Part shown: one piece after another, positions 1 through 11,280 of the stretch | Numbering within the stretch: position 1 is the stretch's first letter | Layout of the letters: each line of letters begins with the position of its first letter | NCBI GenBank assembly: GCA_949825065.1 | Contig: OX463849.1 | Coordinates: 43,993,307-44,057,306, forward strand | Length of the DNA: 64,000 nucleotides | Direction of reading: 5' to 3' | Source: Odontocerum albicorne | Taxonomy: Eukaryota; Arthropoda; Insecta; Trichoptera; Odontoceridae | Position numbers and translations under genes: made by a program | Notes under the pieces: generated by a model | Told to the model about the DNA's origin: nothing | Database searches by the model: none | What the model saw: only the letters and a program-made list of their open reading frames with translations

Positions 1-765
1 TGATTTTGATTTAAGCGATTTTTCTAGAAACGTATCTATCGCGTTAATTGAGTGATCATTTTATAGCGGTTGTTTGTCAAACGATATTCTCTCAATAGTA
101 TTTTTACTAAAGAAATTGAGCTAATATGCCGCTATAAACAAATGAAAGTAGAATAAGGTCTGAAGGCAGTGTAGCGACCGTGCGTGCGGTCACTGAACCC
201 AATGAGGCGACCTTTGACCGCTTGGTCATTGAACTCGCTCTGCAAAGAATGTGAGACGGCGATGAGCAAAGGTCGCCCGGCCGGTCATTGAACTCACTAT
301 CAGCGGAGACCGCATTCCACGAGAAACGAGACAGCAACATATCTTCCGCGCTGTCAGCCAAAACTATGAATACCCTACGTGATGACAATAAATATATTGT
401 GAGGTAAAAGACGAGACGGCGATATATCTCTTGCGCATTCTCCCACACATTCCAAATATTATAAATACCGACGTTTATCAATAAAATACCTCTTTGCATA
501 TTCCGATTTCAAACGAGTTTTATTAAACCAAACGATCATCCTCATCTCTTCGTTAAGGAACAACCCGTTCTCAAAGCAGTATATAAAAACAAGAATGAAC
601 ATAAACAAGTACAAGTCTCCCTCCACAAGATCGCTGACACCAGCAATGCTGCTCTGATTGGAACAATATCAAGAGTATTAAGATCAAACAACCATGAAGG
701 ATGATAAGTTAATTGTGTAATTTGGTAAATTATTTAGAGTTTATGTTTTAAAATTTACGTAGCAA
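1..765. other. Unassigned segment with short GGTCAYTGAAC repeats
   Basis: No gene is recognised here. A locally GC-richer stretch (about 160-350) holds three copies of GGTCA[CT]TGAAC[CT]C, at 188-200, 224-236 and 283-295. A TATATAAAA-like string lies near 580. A 130-codon minus-strand frame (107-499) resembles no family I know and may be chance. The segment could be a retroelement terminal or untranslated region, but no matching partner end is visible. Confidence 0.2.
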
Positions 766-923
766 TGGAATGCCTTTAATTGTAAATGAAAGGCAAGAAG
801 GAAGCAAGCCCGAGGCCAAAGGAAGAAAAGGAGCATTAGAGGATCGAAGGGATACACGTGAGGGCACAAGGGTGCCTGCGTTCCCACCCCTCACCAAATT
901 GTTCAAAGGGGAAGGTTATGGTC

Positions 924-962
924 GTGTCGTGTGCACTACCTTCATTGCGGAGTACACGACAC
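924..962. repeat. Short inverted repeat, 9-bp arms
   Basis: GTGTCGTGT (924-932) and its complement ACACGACAC (954-962) flank a 21-base spacer. It lies inside an unrecognised 73-codon plus-strand frame (770-991). No function is evident. Confidence 0.4.
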
Positions 963-991
963 AATCGGCAATAAAATACTCTCTGGGATAA

Positions 992-2335
992 AATTGCTCA
1001 ATACTGCACCTGTTCTCGATGGGACAAATGTGTTATGCCCAATAGTGAATTATGGCAAGGGAGGGAATTTGTGCACCCCTTGACATTTCATTACTAAGTT
1101 CTTTGTTTTCAATTTATCCCTTTGAAATATATATTTTTTTATTTAGCTATTGTTTTATTTTCTATATTTCGACGAAAATAGTTTTTATGCCATTTTCTTC
1201 TGTTTACGAGATGTAATAGACTTGGATTCTGACAATACTGGGATTATGACTTACTGACATTAAAATAAGTTGATATTTCTCTTTTTTGTATGTTTCTTTC
1301 CTACAATTGAAAACGTAACTTCTTAACTACAGATACAGTCTGGAGAGAAACCTCATTTGAATTACGTTGGATGTCAGAAAGGAAAAGTTCTCTCATTTAT
1401 GTGTTTGATATACACAGCACAAGACATACTCGTATATAAATATTATCTTTATTTAAAGGATAGCAATGAAGTTCTTTAAAAAATCAAGATAAATTGTGGT
1501 AAAAAAAACTTTGTATAAGTTATTGAAGAAATCAACTCATACTCGTATATGACGAGAACTTTGTTTCTGTGGCATATCTAGTGTGTGAAGTGTTTTCTAC
1601 AACATCACACATCATTCTGCACATCTTTTGCGGTTTATTTGGCTTGACTTTGGAACGATCTTCTTGACTTAATCCGATGTGATACATCTTAATCAATATT
1701 CAGGAATAAACTGAAGAAGCATTTTTATGTCAAAATATTTCGTTTTGTTTACTATTGTACAATTCCCATCATGTTCCATATTTTCCTTGAAAAATAAATC
1801 TATTTTTTATTTCTCTTAGTTTTTTCTCATATATTGTTTATTTCCACTACGTTGAAGATACGGTGATGAATACCAGTAATAACTATGAATTAAAGGTTAC
1901 TTGATTGGGAGAAACTGTTTGAGAAAAATAAATTTGGCACTTGTAATTGCATGAAAATGTTTATCACATCTGAAATGAAATTGCTACCCTAATAATTTTT
2001 TAGATTGTGTGACCTTTGCTTTTTTGGGCCGTGGTGATCCCAGGTGACGCCACCCCATCGTCTTCAACAGATAATCATGATACAAAACCGTAGTTTTATC
2101 TCATGTGACAATTGTATAAATTGTTGCTTGTCATTGCCATCGCAATCATTAAAAAATCATTTCAACATTCAACAAGCCTTTGAACAACACTCAAAAGTTT
2201 TGATCACCGAATTGGAAACATTGTAGTATTTAGAAAACCTGCACCTTGCTGCTATTTTTTAACTTCTCTTAGCTATATTGAATTAAGGTCCGACATAAAT
2301 ATACTTATTTAGTGGAGGTCTGAAATTCAAACAGC
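992..2335. other. No recognisable gene
   Basis: AT-rich non-coding sequence. The only structure I note is two copies of the octamer TACTCGTA, at 1427 and 1540. Confidence 0.5.
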
Positions 2336-2760
2336 CTATCAAGTTGCCAGTACTTTCTCAGACTATTGTTTCCCCTACACTTCTCTATGGGCCTGAGACT
2401 AGGGTTCCCTATAGAAGACACATTCAAAACCTTAAAATGTTCCATAAACGTTTCCTTCGTCAAAGTAGTAGGCAAGCGAAGGGTCGGTGAAAACCTAAGT
2501 ACTGAGAGTAGGTGGCTCAGGACCGTGAAGGATGGAGGGCCATCTGATCTCGGGCTGATGGCGTCTCAACGGGTAGATGTGTGAGAAATATTAAACGAGC
2601 TGCGAATATGCGTCAGCATTGCCAAGACACTCAGCAGGATCCACATGTCTGTGAGATCTGTGAGGGAGTGCGCATCTAGGATTGAACTGTTTTCTAACAG
2701 AAGATTACATGATCGGCGTGGAAGAGCAGCTCAAGATTGACGTTGGGGTGGCGAGGGGAT
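2336..2760 (+). pseudogene. Decayed LINE (non-LTR retrotransposon) C-terminal region
   Basis: One frame reads LLYGPET followed by a YRRHIQNLKMFHKRFLR-type segment. This matches the conserved region after the reverse transcriptase in many arthropod LINEs (LLYG-ET...RRH...F...CLR). Further on, with a frame change, a zinc-binding tail is visible: C-E-I-C, then C-A-S-R-I-E-L-F-S and R-R-L-H-D-R-R, the usual C-terminal knuckle of such elements. Stops and frame changes make it a dead fragment, and the RT core is absent. The family assignment rests on motif memory. Confidence 0.6.
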
Positions 2761-3714
2761 CCTCGATTACGACCTTTCACAGAAAATTTTGAATGCAGCA
2801 GACTATTATTTGACGCCTCTTGATCGAAGAAGCCGATCGATCCGAAAATGAACCAATGTAATGGCTGAATGGAGATCCCTTCGGAAATTGTTGACTATAT
2901 TATCATCGCGGCACCACAAAATGTGATTTGCGGATTGATCCATATGCATGCAGAAATTGCATCAAGGGGAAATAGGATATCTAAAAATACTACATCACCT
3001 GAGCATGCAATGAACGTGGCAGACGACTGTCCATCTGTCCAGGCACGCTCTTACTTGTTCAGGCCGGAAACTTTTGAATCTTAGTGGTATGTATATCTCA
3101 GTAACTCTATTATCTTAACTAACAATAATTTGCTTGATAAATTTAAGAATGTTTAATTTTAGAAAATATACTGTTTGTACTCAGTCATTTGAACAAGACG
3201 CCGATCTCAAGTGGGTAACAGTAAATTCACGTTTGGAGTTATTTTATAACAACCTTTAAAATTGGTTTATTGTGTATATCTTTGAAGATTTTCTTTATTT
3301 TAAATAACTTGAATATTATTGCTAATTTATTTTTCAAAAGACCTTTAACCCTCTCTAAAATTTTGATGGTGTTATTTTCAAAAGAATATAAAGTGAATAA
3401 AAAGGCGAGAGACTAAATCTCCAATTTAAGCCCAAGGAGTTCTCTTTGACGTTCAGTCGCCATAGCAAATTCTATCAAACAGCCATTAATCTCACGCGAC
3501 ACAAGACTTGAGAAATAACTCTAGGGGTTTATACGTTGCATATGCGTTTTCTGTGAATCACGTTGTATACGGTTTAAAACGACATTTTGTTTGAATTCAT
3601 TGTATTTCCGTATTAAAGTTTTATATTTAATCTACTATTTACACTTGAGTAATTCTTGAGGAATTCAGTTTTATATAAGAGACTATTAAAAGTTTGATAA
3701 GTAGAGATTCGAAG
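2761..3714. other. No recognisable gene
   Basis: AT-rich sequence. An unrecognised 71-codon frame at 2869-3084 shows no motif. I see no repeat structure. Confidence 0.4.
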
Positions 3715-4300
3715 AGAAAGATCTGAGAATGAATGTTGCAAAATCCAAAGTAATGGTTATAGAAAAGTATGAAAGAAAAAGTATATATGATATATGGGTG
3801 AATAATGTCAGATTGAAGAATTCTGCTATTTAAGTAGTATTATCTTAGATGATGGAAGAGTTAAAAAGGATATCGAGCGGCGTGTAGCAATAGGAAACAA
3901 AGTCAATGGGGTACTCAAACATATATACTCAAACCAGTCGGTATCAACGTTTGCTTAGATGATAATCCACAAGATAATTTAAGTGTCAGCTTTGATGTGT
4001 AGGAGGAAACCGTGGATGTGGAAAAATAGTGATAGGAGCGGAATAAATACTGTAGAAATACGTTTATTAAAAATAACAAATGGAGCGACAGTATATGACA
4101 GAATACGAAATTAAGTGATAATGTATGAATTTTAACTTAAGGATGATGTGTTGGGTAAGATAAGGAAGAGGAGGTTGAGATGGTTTGGGCATGTTGAACG
4201 AATGAATGAAGAAAGAATATCACAACAGATATAAAGTGCAAATGTGAGGTGAAAGTGTGTGAGAGGAAGACCAAGGAAAGAATGATATTTTGAAAGAAGA
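3715..4300 (+). pseudogene. Decayed LINE fragment (RWFGHVERMNE type)
   Basis: The segment starts MNVAKSKVMVIEKYE and later encodes LRWFGHVERMNEERI (about 4165-4215), then RGRPRKE. These are the conserved C-terminal signatures of a very common arthropod LINE group. Many stops and frame changes break the reading. Pieces of the same family recur at 6.7, 10.8, 22.0, 23.9, 36.9, 46.0, 51.0 and 57.4 kb, so it is the main retroelement of the window. Confidence 0.65.
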
Positions 4301-4754
4301 TAAAAAAAGTCGCGTTCTATTTATTTTCGTATCCTGGAAATTTTTATTTCAATCAGATAAATAGTCAAGGTTTACTATCAAGTTAGGTATAAAACTAAAT
4401 CCTTCTTTTTAAAAACATCTTTGTCGATGGATAAAGTATTTGAAGGTATTTCGATCCTGAGATAGTATATGATGACTAAAATAGCCCAAGAACAGGGCCA
4501 AATGGTTAGACTTTTACAGCTGATAGGTTATCCTTTTAGGATAAGGGTATGAAAGGGTAAATGAGGTCAATTTTTAATTAATTTATCCCCTACATTATCA
4601 TGAATTTTTGGACGTATAGAAACTTTTTCAATTACCAATTATTTTCCTTCCTTGTCCTTGGCTCAAAGTTATATTATGGCAAATTTTTTGACCTAAAAGT
4701 TGACAAAACGAAACGAATTAATGAATTTATGATAAAAATGCCTAATAAGTTGAG
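4301..4754. other. No recognisable gene
   Basis: AT-rich, with no motif recognised. A 62-codon frame (4600-4788) runs into the repeat that follows and looks accidental. Confidence 0.4.
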
Positions 4755-4995
4755 TATAAGAATAGGAAGATGGTGGCTGCGATCATAAGATTCCTCACAT
4801 CCTCGCATCTGCATATGTTTAGAAAAAAAATGTTTGGTAAGAAAACCGTCAAAAACTTACCAAAAGAAGACAAACTACAAAAAAAACTTGGGAGAGTGAA
4901 GTGTACGTGTAGTGTTCATATATTCCCTAAAAAAGGTTGTCTTCAAGTGATTCCTAAAACTGCTCATGCCACCCATGTCTTCATCACTTTGAGGT
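4755..4995 (+). repeat. Dispersed repeat R-A copy
   Basis: Family signature: GTGGC[TA]GCG, then CGCATCTGCATATGTTTAGA, then TTTGGTAAGAAAACCG and an A-rich stretch ending in TTGGTAGATTG-like sequence. Similar copies lie at 5.6, 18.4 (minus), 26.6, 47.5 and 52.0 kb (minus). No protein and no clear termini are seen. It could be a SINE or a MITE fragment. Confidence 0.6.
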
Positions 4996-5514
4996 AACAA
5001 AGATCAATCTAATTGAAATATTACTCGAGTAAACGAACGTTAATCAAAAATGAAAATTATCACTTCATAAACGTTGTCTTGTACAAAAAGTGTATTTTAA
5101 TAAACGAAATAATGATTTTTTCTGTGTAATTGATTTCCATTCTTACTAATACGTTGTAATAAAAAAAAAGCAAAGAAAACTATCCGAAATATTGTAATAA
5201 TCCGATTTGGGGAAATATTTTAAATTTACAACAAATGTATAACATTTACATTGTATTCAGTTCCAACTGGCGATCTGTAATAATTTATTACAAACTATCA
5301 GAAACGTATTAAAAACATTTCCTGTGGAAAAAAACAATTGGAGACTCTTAACTACACGATTGGAAGTCAGACTTTTTATCACTAAACCACGACGATTATC
5401 TGACTTACCATGAAAAAAAAACCAGTGATGTTATAAGTAGTAATAAGAATGCTTATAAATTTAAAAAATCGCATATTTGATCAAGTAATTAAATCAAATG
5501 ATAAGGCTTAAAAC
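4996..5514. other. No recognisable gene
   Basis: AT-rich sequence with homopolymer A runs. Nothing identifiable. Confidence 0.4.
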
Positions 5515-5895
5515 GATCTCCATGTTCTAGTTGACAAGACGTCTGTCTTCCAGCCCAGATTTAAAGATGGGGTTCCAGTCTGGTTTTCACTTAATAATAC
5601 TTTTAATAAAAATACAATTAATATTGCGCCATCGGACATCTAACCTTATGAAAATTACAACTTGAGTATAAAGATTGGAGGTTGTGGCAGCGGCCATTAG
5701 TTTAAGTACTTTCTCGCATCTCCATATATTTAGAAAAACATATTTGGTAAGAAAACCGCAGAAAATTTACCAAGGAAAGACGAGCTATAAAGAAATCTTG
5801 GTAGATTGAAAACGAAAAAAACTTATTTAACACCTTTCTGGTTAGTTGGAAGAGCAATAAGCTGCCAGTTCATACTGTATAGAACGAAAGTGTTA
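5515..5895 (+). repeat. SINE-1 copy apparently split by an R-A repeat
   Basis: The head of the SINE-1 family (CCAGATTT...GGTTCCAGTCTGGTTTTCA) lies at about 5515-5615. Its tail (TTTCTGGTTAGTTGGAAGAG) lies at about 5828-5850. Between them, at about 5630-5815, sits an R-A repeat (ATTTGGTAAGAAAACCGCAG). In the more continuous copy at 35.4 kb, head and tail are much closer. Nested insertion is my inference. Confidence 0.5.
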
Positions 5896-6699
5896 AATAA
5901 TACAATAGAATATAATAATATTAATAAAAAAAAAACATTTTTTATTAAATTTCACGAAATTTTATTTGCAGTAAAATAAATTTCGATATTCGTGTTTGTA
6001 AATTTTACCGATATTTTCGGAATGTCACGTTTCCCTCTCAGGTAATGTCAAGCCCCATTCTGCGGGTACGTCAGCCATTTCATTTGACCGCTCGTCCACT
6101 AGCAGTTTCCTTCAATAGTCGTGTATAAAATATAGTCGTGGCATCCTTTCATCAAGTCCTCCATCGAGTAGTAGTTATAGGCGATAAATCCACCAGTACT
6201 ACCCTAAACGGTGACGCATACGAGGGGAGGCTCAATAAATCTAGAGAATTTGACGGGAGCGCGTTTAATTGGTGCCAAAAATTTCCAATATTACGTAAAA
6301 TCTAGTCACTATCGCTTCTAAATAGTCTTTTTCTGCGTCTCGCTAAGGGTAGGGCTGGAATATTAATGTGTATTGGCCTACATAGCAGGGTCACATAAAG
6401 TTTAATGTGTATTGATTTTATTAGACGATAAATCAAAGGTTCGAGTAGTTTTCAAAGGAATACTTGATTTTGAACATTTTTAAATGTATTTTTTTATAAT
6501 TTTATAAACTGTGAGATATGCAGAAATACGCACTTTCCAATCTTGGTTATATTTCTTCGGTTGTAGATTATTTTATAAATTTTGGCATTTTTTGTAATCG
6601 TTATATTTCGATCCTTCATAAATAAAAATCTATTTTTTATTTGACGCTTAAGACATAAAAAAAATTAAACATCGTGTTTTTTAGCAGCCTAGAGAATTA
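5896..6699. other. No recognisable gene
   Basis: AT-rich. A slightly GC-richer part at 6010-6340 shows no reading frame or repeat that I recognise. Confidence 0.4.
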
Positions 6700-6965
6700 A
6701 AATAATGTATTTGTAAAAACCGTATTTTCAAATGGTTTGAAATTGAGTGGAAGACTAAGGAAAGTTTGGTTGGATCAAATTAATGTTTGTTTTGATAAAC
6801 GGGAATATTCGAAGTCAGAGAAATCGTAGTTGTATATAAAAGGAGTATGGACTTAGAATAACCGAAAGATTTGTGTCGCGATATGAAAGTCTGGAGTTCT
6901 ATCTTCTCTGCCTACCTCGACAGGGAAACGGCGTGGTGTTATGTATGTATGTATTTTTAAATATA
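6700..6965 (+). pseudogene. LINE 3' end with (ATGT)n tail
   Basis: The reading GRLRKVWLDQI, then ICVAI-KSG and PTSTGKRRGVMYVCI, matches the last part of the RWFGHVERMNE-type LINE (GRPRK-WLD...V..DR..W...). It ends in ATGTATGTATGTAT, the usual short tandem tail of these elements. Several stops interrupt it. Confidence 0.55.
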
Positions 6966-6982
6966 AATACTGATATTATCAC

Positions 6983-7034
6983 TGTAGTCCATGCATATTT
7001 TATTAATGTAAATGTTCGTTAACATTAATAAAAT
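6983..7034. repeat. Inverted repeat beside the Penelope fragment
   Basis: ATTTTATTAATGT and its complement ACATTAATAAAAT flank about 12 bases. It lies immediately before the 5' break of the Penelope-like element, so it may be insertion-junction sequence or chance in AT-rich DNA. Confidence 0.35.
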
Positions 7035-7061
7035 AATCATAAATTCGCCGCCTTTAACTGT

Positions 7062-7745
7062 ATGGTTCATAGATTGCTCAGTGTCCCATTAACCGACGAC
7101 AATTTTAAAAAGGAATTAATAACCATAAAAAAAATTGCTACAAATAATGGCTATCCTGGAAGCCTCATTGATTCACTTTTAAAAAACAAAACAAAAAAGA
7201 AACTTATAAAAGATTATATATTTAACGACACCTATAAGCATACCTATAAATGGAGCAAAGTCCTATTTATAAAAAATATATCAAATGAAATAACCAAAAA
7301 TATTCCAAGTCACATAAAGCCAGCTTTTTACACTAACTTTAATCTCCGGAAACTCTTATTTAATGGGAAAGGCAAAAATGGAATACTTAGCAATAGTGGT
7401 GTGTATAAACTTTTATGTGCTGACTTTGATAATTTCTATATAGGAAAGACAGGAAGATCTTTTGAAAAGAGATTTCGTGAACACCAATCTGCTTTAACAA
7501 ATCCTCTAATTTATTTTGAAATGGCTAATCATTGTCACCGTGAGAATCATACTTTTTCTATCGATGATGCCAAATTCTTACATATTAGCGGCAACGGAAA
7601 TAAATTGGACAGATTAGAGGCCCTAGAAATTTCTAAGTCAGTATACCGATCGGAGCATCTGTTGAACAGTTATTTCCCCAAAATCTCCCCGATCTTGGCC
7701 GAAATTATCCCTAGCCTTCCTCACCCCCCAACCTCCAACCGTTGA
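7062..7745 (+). CDS. PLE polyprotein C-terminus: RT tail plus GIY-YIG endonuclease (truncated)
   Basis: This is the last 227 codons of a PLE polyprotein. In-frame sequence before the first ATG reads HKFAAFNC-MVHRLLSVPL, the usual PLE segment after the reverse transcriptase, so 7062 is not the true start. The frame is cut by a stop at about 7023, marking 5' truncation. A GIY-YIG nuclease domain occupies about residues 110-190: G-V-Y-K-L (GIY position), F-Y-I-G-K-T (YIG position), then R-S-F-E-K-R-F-R-E-H and a C-terminal N-SYFP segment. The GIY-YIG nuclease nicks the target during PLE retrotransposition. No RT catalytic motif remains, so the copy cannot act alone. A second, shorter C-terminus of the same family is on the minus strand near 53.0 kb. 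Confidence 0.85.
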   Translation: MVHRLLSVPLTDDNFKKELITIKKIATNNGYPGSLIDSLLKNKTKKKLIKDYIFNDTYKHTYKWSKVLFIKNISNEITKNIPSHIKPAFYTNFNLRKLLFNGKGKNGILSNSGVYKLLCADFDNFYIGKTGRSFEKRFREHQSALTNPLIYFEMANHCHRENHTFSIDDAKFLHISGNGNKLDRLEALEISKSVYRSEHLLNSYFPKISPILAEIIPSLPHPPTSNR

Positions 7746-7797
7746 AGTGTCTATATCGGTGCCAGTTCGAACAGCATTTAGTCTTGTTTGCGCTCCC

Positions 7798-7842
7798 CTG
7801 AAGATGAGGTGAAAGCCTTGAAACCGGTAGGGTTATACCGTC
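7798..7842 (+). ncRNA. Hammerhead-like motif in the PLE terminal repeat
   Basis: CTGAAGA fits the CUGANGA core. Next comes a short hairpin (GAGGT, GAAA loop, GCCTT), then GAAA, then a hairpin (CGGTA / TACCG) ending in GTC. Order and spacing resemble a hammerhead. Two departures weaken the call: one extra base between the core and stem II, and no obvious stem I. Related copies in both orientations lie at 19.2, 52.9, 53.2, 55.9 and 56.0 kb. Confidence 0.4.
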
Positions 7843-7880
7843 ACAAAAAAGTGGAATAAACAGTGTTTGTTAAAAATAAA

Positions 7881-8369
7881 TTACAAAATATTTTTATTTT
7901 CATCAAAGGAAATTTTAATTTTAAATTCTTTTTATTGAATAACTTTTTTTCAATAATGCATTTATAAATAATTGTTTTTTTTTTAGTTTAATTTATAAAA
8001 AAAAGGCGTGCAGTCTAAAATTTCATTTGGCGTATAAAAAACACTAGAATCAAAATTTTAAACGTTAATATCCTTAAACTATGTCACTAACGAACTTGCT
8101 ATCACTGTACCGCTGAATAGACCTAAAAGTATAACCTTAATAAAAAAAAAGTTATTTACGTCTTAGGCTATGATATCACAAAGTGTTCATATTTGATTTA
8201 TACCGCTGCTCTTAAGGTATTTTCAGTAATTGCTCTTTAGAATGACTCAAGAATATTTCAAACAGACCTCGATTCGCTGTATAGTAAGTGTCATAAAGTG
8301 ACTTAAAACCGATGAATGTTACAAAATACAGTCTTTGTCTTGCATTTTATTATCATGTTAATAAGATAG
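7881..8369. other. No recognisable gene
   Basis: AT-rich DNA without motifs. Confidence 0.4.
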
Positions 8370-8850
8370 TCGAAAAGTCCTTAAGATTGCTGGGATTCCT
8401 AATGAGTATTTTATTCATCCTGTCAGAGTTTTTGACCTATTGATTTCCAGGCCTAGCAGTTTACTCTCGTGTTCCACCTTTTCAAGGACGTGGCCATTTC
8501 TTCATCTGATGTGGATATTAACGCCATGTTATCTGCATATTTCAGATTTCTTTCCCCAATAGCAATCCCACGATCCCAGTTTTCAACCTCATTTTCTACT
8601 CATAATATATCCTCTATAAAGGTTAAATAAACCGGGAGAGAGGATGCACCCTTGCCATACACCCGTTTTCACATTAAACTATTTGAACTTGATGTTGTTG
8701 ACTTTGAATGTAGCAGAACTATGTTAGTACAGTGATTTAATAAGGTTCACAAGGTGTACTGGTACTCCCATGTCTAGAAGTACGTGCCACAGTTTTTACC
8801 ATTTTACATAATCAAATACTTTCTTTATAATATGTTAATGAGATATGTTA
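8370..8850 (-). pseudogene. Decayed LINE reverse transcriptase fragment
   Basis: Read on the minus strand, the piece gives LWHVLLDMGVPVHLVNLI, then TGVWQGCILSPGLFNLY (from V-R-Q-G-C-x-L-S-P-x-L-F-N-L-Y). After frame changes it gives N-L-[K]-YAD-MALIS (the Y-A-D-D catalytic box, damaged) and KVEHESKLLGLEINR. This is RT palm sequence of a LINE in the same broad class as the RWFGHVERMNE fragments. Stops and frameshifts throughout make it inactive. Confidence 0.7.
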
Positions 8851-9694
8851 ATCTATCAACTGTTGGATATTAAGCGTTCAGTGGTTTTTAACCACAGGGT
8901 CGGAAATTTCTTGCCGGTTTGCAATAAATTATTTGCTGCTTAACATATGGTACTTCTAGGTCGTGGAATGGAGTGGAGCGAGTCTAGGTATTTCATACAA
9001 TTTGATTTGAAAACTAACGTAGAAAATACTGTAGCTACCTACGTCCCCTAAATAATTGTCAAACATACTTTATTGTTAATATTGTAAACATACAGGGTCA
9101 ACGACCGATGAATTATTTACAAATTGTCACAAACTAGAAATGTCAACAATGTTTACTCACAAATAGTATTTGTCTGTCTCCAGCAAATAAATGCACTACC
9201 CGCTACGCTGGTGCACGCGCGGGAGTGAGACAAAGTATGTGTTGCGAGCATATTCACTCACTACTATAAATTACCTACTCGTAGACAAATAAACATTATT
9301 ATTTATTATTCATTCAACTGTCAAGACTTGTTATTATTTGCCCGCTGTTCACTTTCGCTTTTATCCGCATTCCTGAGATTTATATTTAAAATAAATACAA
9401 ATCAAAATCATCACGACGTATCAAGATAAGCAACTTGCTACATTGATGACCCTGAACGAAAAGGAACGCAGAATTCGACTAAAACGAATATAGCGATGTC
9501 AACATCAACATCATCAGCACGTCCTAATAAAACACATGCTACATTGATAACGAACATCGCTACAATACTATATGAATAATGACTTTTATGTCTGCTTTAC
9601 TATTTCTCTTTTTTACCGGTCCGCAGATGTAAAAAGGTTGACAACCAAACTTGATAAAAAGCAACCAAGTTGATAAGAAGTCCTTATTCCAACT
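8851..9694. other. No recognisable gene
   Basis: AT-rich, slightly GC-richer at 9180-9260. No conserved frame seen. TACTCGTA occurs at 9276. Confidence 0.4.
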
Positions 9695-9835
9695 TAGAGG
9701 TTACGGATTTTATTCCCATTGGTTCCCAGATTTTTTTAAAAAGGCCACAGTCTGGTTTTCATTAAACGCTTGTTTAGAATCTTAATGGTTGCTTGGAAGA
9801 GATTACCATATGGCAACAAAACCACCACTTTGTAC
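9695..9835 (+). repeat. SINE-1 copy
   Basis: Family signature GGTTCCCAGATTTTTTT...CAGTCTGGTTTTCA, then GGTTGCTTGGAAGAGATT and CATATGGCAA. The GGTTC part corresponds to a decayed tRNA-type B box. The GGTTGGAAGAGATTGCCACATGGCAAT tail class recurs in other copies. Confidence 0.55.
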
Positions 9836-10129
9836 TATATACAACGATGTGTTATATAATCAAACATCATGTAAAGAAGATAAATTGTCAAAACTGGTTG
9901 AATACATTTGGTATGTTTTATTATATCATAATACGAGTATATACTATAATAAAATATTTATTACAATATTCTATATTTTATGTACCTAAGCGTTGTTCCA
10001 CTTATAACATATCTCAATACTTTACCACTATAAAATATGTGTTCCACAGTTACGTAAGTCTATTTGGCCAAATTTGGTTATATTCATAAATATGTGTATA
10101 TTGAATTTAACTATACATATTCATGTTTT
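9836..10129. other. No recognisable gene
   Basis: AT-rich. Two overlapping chance frames of 66 and 98 codons cover it. TACGAGTA occurs at 9932. Confidence 0.35.
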
Positions 10130-10735
10130 CTATATCTCAATATCTATCCATAAAATTTCCACAAAATTCTCAAAAAATCCAATATTTGTTCTATGTATGC
10201 GTGATTCCACTAAAAACAAATCGGAGTTCTTACCTCTATAAAATAAGTCTTCGACAATTACGTAAGTAAAGGTGCTTGATGAAGTTTGTAAATATTTTGT
10301 GGTATACATACATGTATTGAACTTAAATATACATATAATTATGACTGAAATTTATCATTACTACTGCTTTTGTATCTTCATGTTAGTTTAATATAAAGTT
10401 GTATTATTTGTCAATAATTTTAAGTACTTGCATAACCTGTCACGTGTTCATTTGTATATAAAGGCACTATTATGTCGTTAATTAAATAATTAAATAAAAA
10501 TAAATTGAAACAATTACTTTGTTGGTAGCAAAGTTACTACAGCTTGTCTAACAAAGTTACTACAGCTACAAAAACAATTACTACAGCTTGTTTGTATCTA
10601 CATGTTAGTTTAAGATAAATTTTGTAATTTTGTCAATATGATATTTTTAAGTACTTGTATAACTTGTCATATGTGCATTTGTATATAAAAGATACTGTTA
10701 TGTCGTAAATTAAATAAATAAATTATGTTCATTTG
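10130..10735 (+). repeat. Dispersed repeat R-B, one copy and a partial second copy
   Basis: R-B starts near TCTATATCTCAATATCTATC, passes CTTCGACAATTACGTAAGT, and ends at GTATATAAAGRCACTRTTRTGTCGTTAATT plus an AATAAATAAAT tail. The main copy ends near 10505. The last part is repeated at about 10590-10735. Fuller copies are at 27960-28470 (plus) and 49500-50035 (minus). The tail suggests a retroposon 3' end. The encoded frames are short and unrecognised. Confidence 0.6.
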
Positions 10736-10824
10736 TTTGTGACAGACACTGTAGTGTCGTAAATTACAAATTTATTTATATACCACTTTTGTACACAACT
10801 GGAGATTTATTCCTTTATGGTAGG

Positions 10825-11280
10825 CAAAGAGCATCTCTACTATGGTAGGCAAAGATCATACACATATCTTACCTCTTTTACATAAATACACCTTCTCATG
10901 CAACTCCTACGATTTCTTTGACTTCATACATTTCCTTCTTTCTTTTCACTTGATACAACCATACTTTTTTGGTATTCCTCTAACACGCTTTTTCTCACAT
11001 TTGCACTATATATTCGTTTTAAAAATCTTTCTCTAGTCATTTGTTATATACGCCCAAACCATCTCAGAGTGCTCTTTTTGATCTTACTTAATACATCAGC
11101 CTTCACGTGCATCCCTGATTACTTAATTCCGCATTTTGTCATTCGTTGTTCTCTTCTCCATGCACGCATTTCTACAACATTAATTGGACTCCTTTTAGTA
11201 TATTTCCACCTCCACGTTTCACTTACATACATCAAAATTGATACTAGAATACGACCGTGCGCGTAATTGTATATAAACAG
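10825..11280 (-). pseudogene. Decayed LINE fragment (RWFGHVERMNE type)
   Basis: The minus strand reads ILVSILMYVSETWRWK, then SPINVVEMRAWRR, and KADVLSKIKKSTLRWFGR. This is the same LINE C-terminal block seen at 3.7 and 36.9 kb. Plus-strand frames here (10842-11036, 11069-11266) are shadows. Confidence 0.6.

Larger units (their letters stand above)
7030..7880 (+). mobile_element. 5'-truncated Penelope-like element (PLE) with 3' terminal repeat
   Basis: The element consists of the end of a PLE open frame (7062-7745) followed by a roughly 130-bp terminal sequence (about 7743-7875). That terminal sequence recurs, mostly as inverted pairs, at 19.2, 52.9-53.2 and 55.9 kb, which ties those orphan inverted repeats to this family. 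The terminal part contains CTGAAGA...GAAACCGG at 7798-7842, which resembles a hammerhead ribozyme core; PLE terminal repeats are known to carry such ribozymes. The RT domain is missing. Confidence 0.75.

Noticed and set aside
107..499. 130-codon minus frame near the start
   Set aside because: No motif, start context or conservation signal. It overlaps a segment with short repeats and reads like chance.
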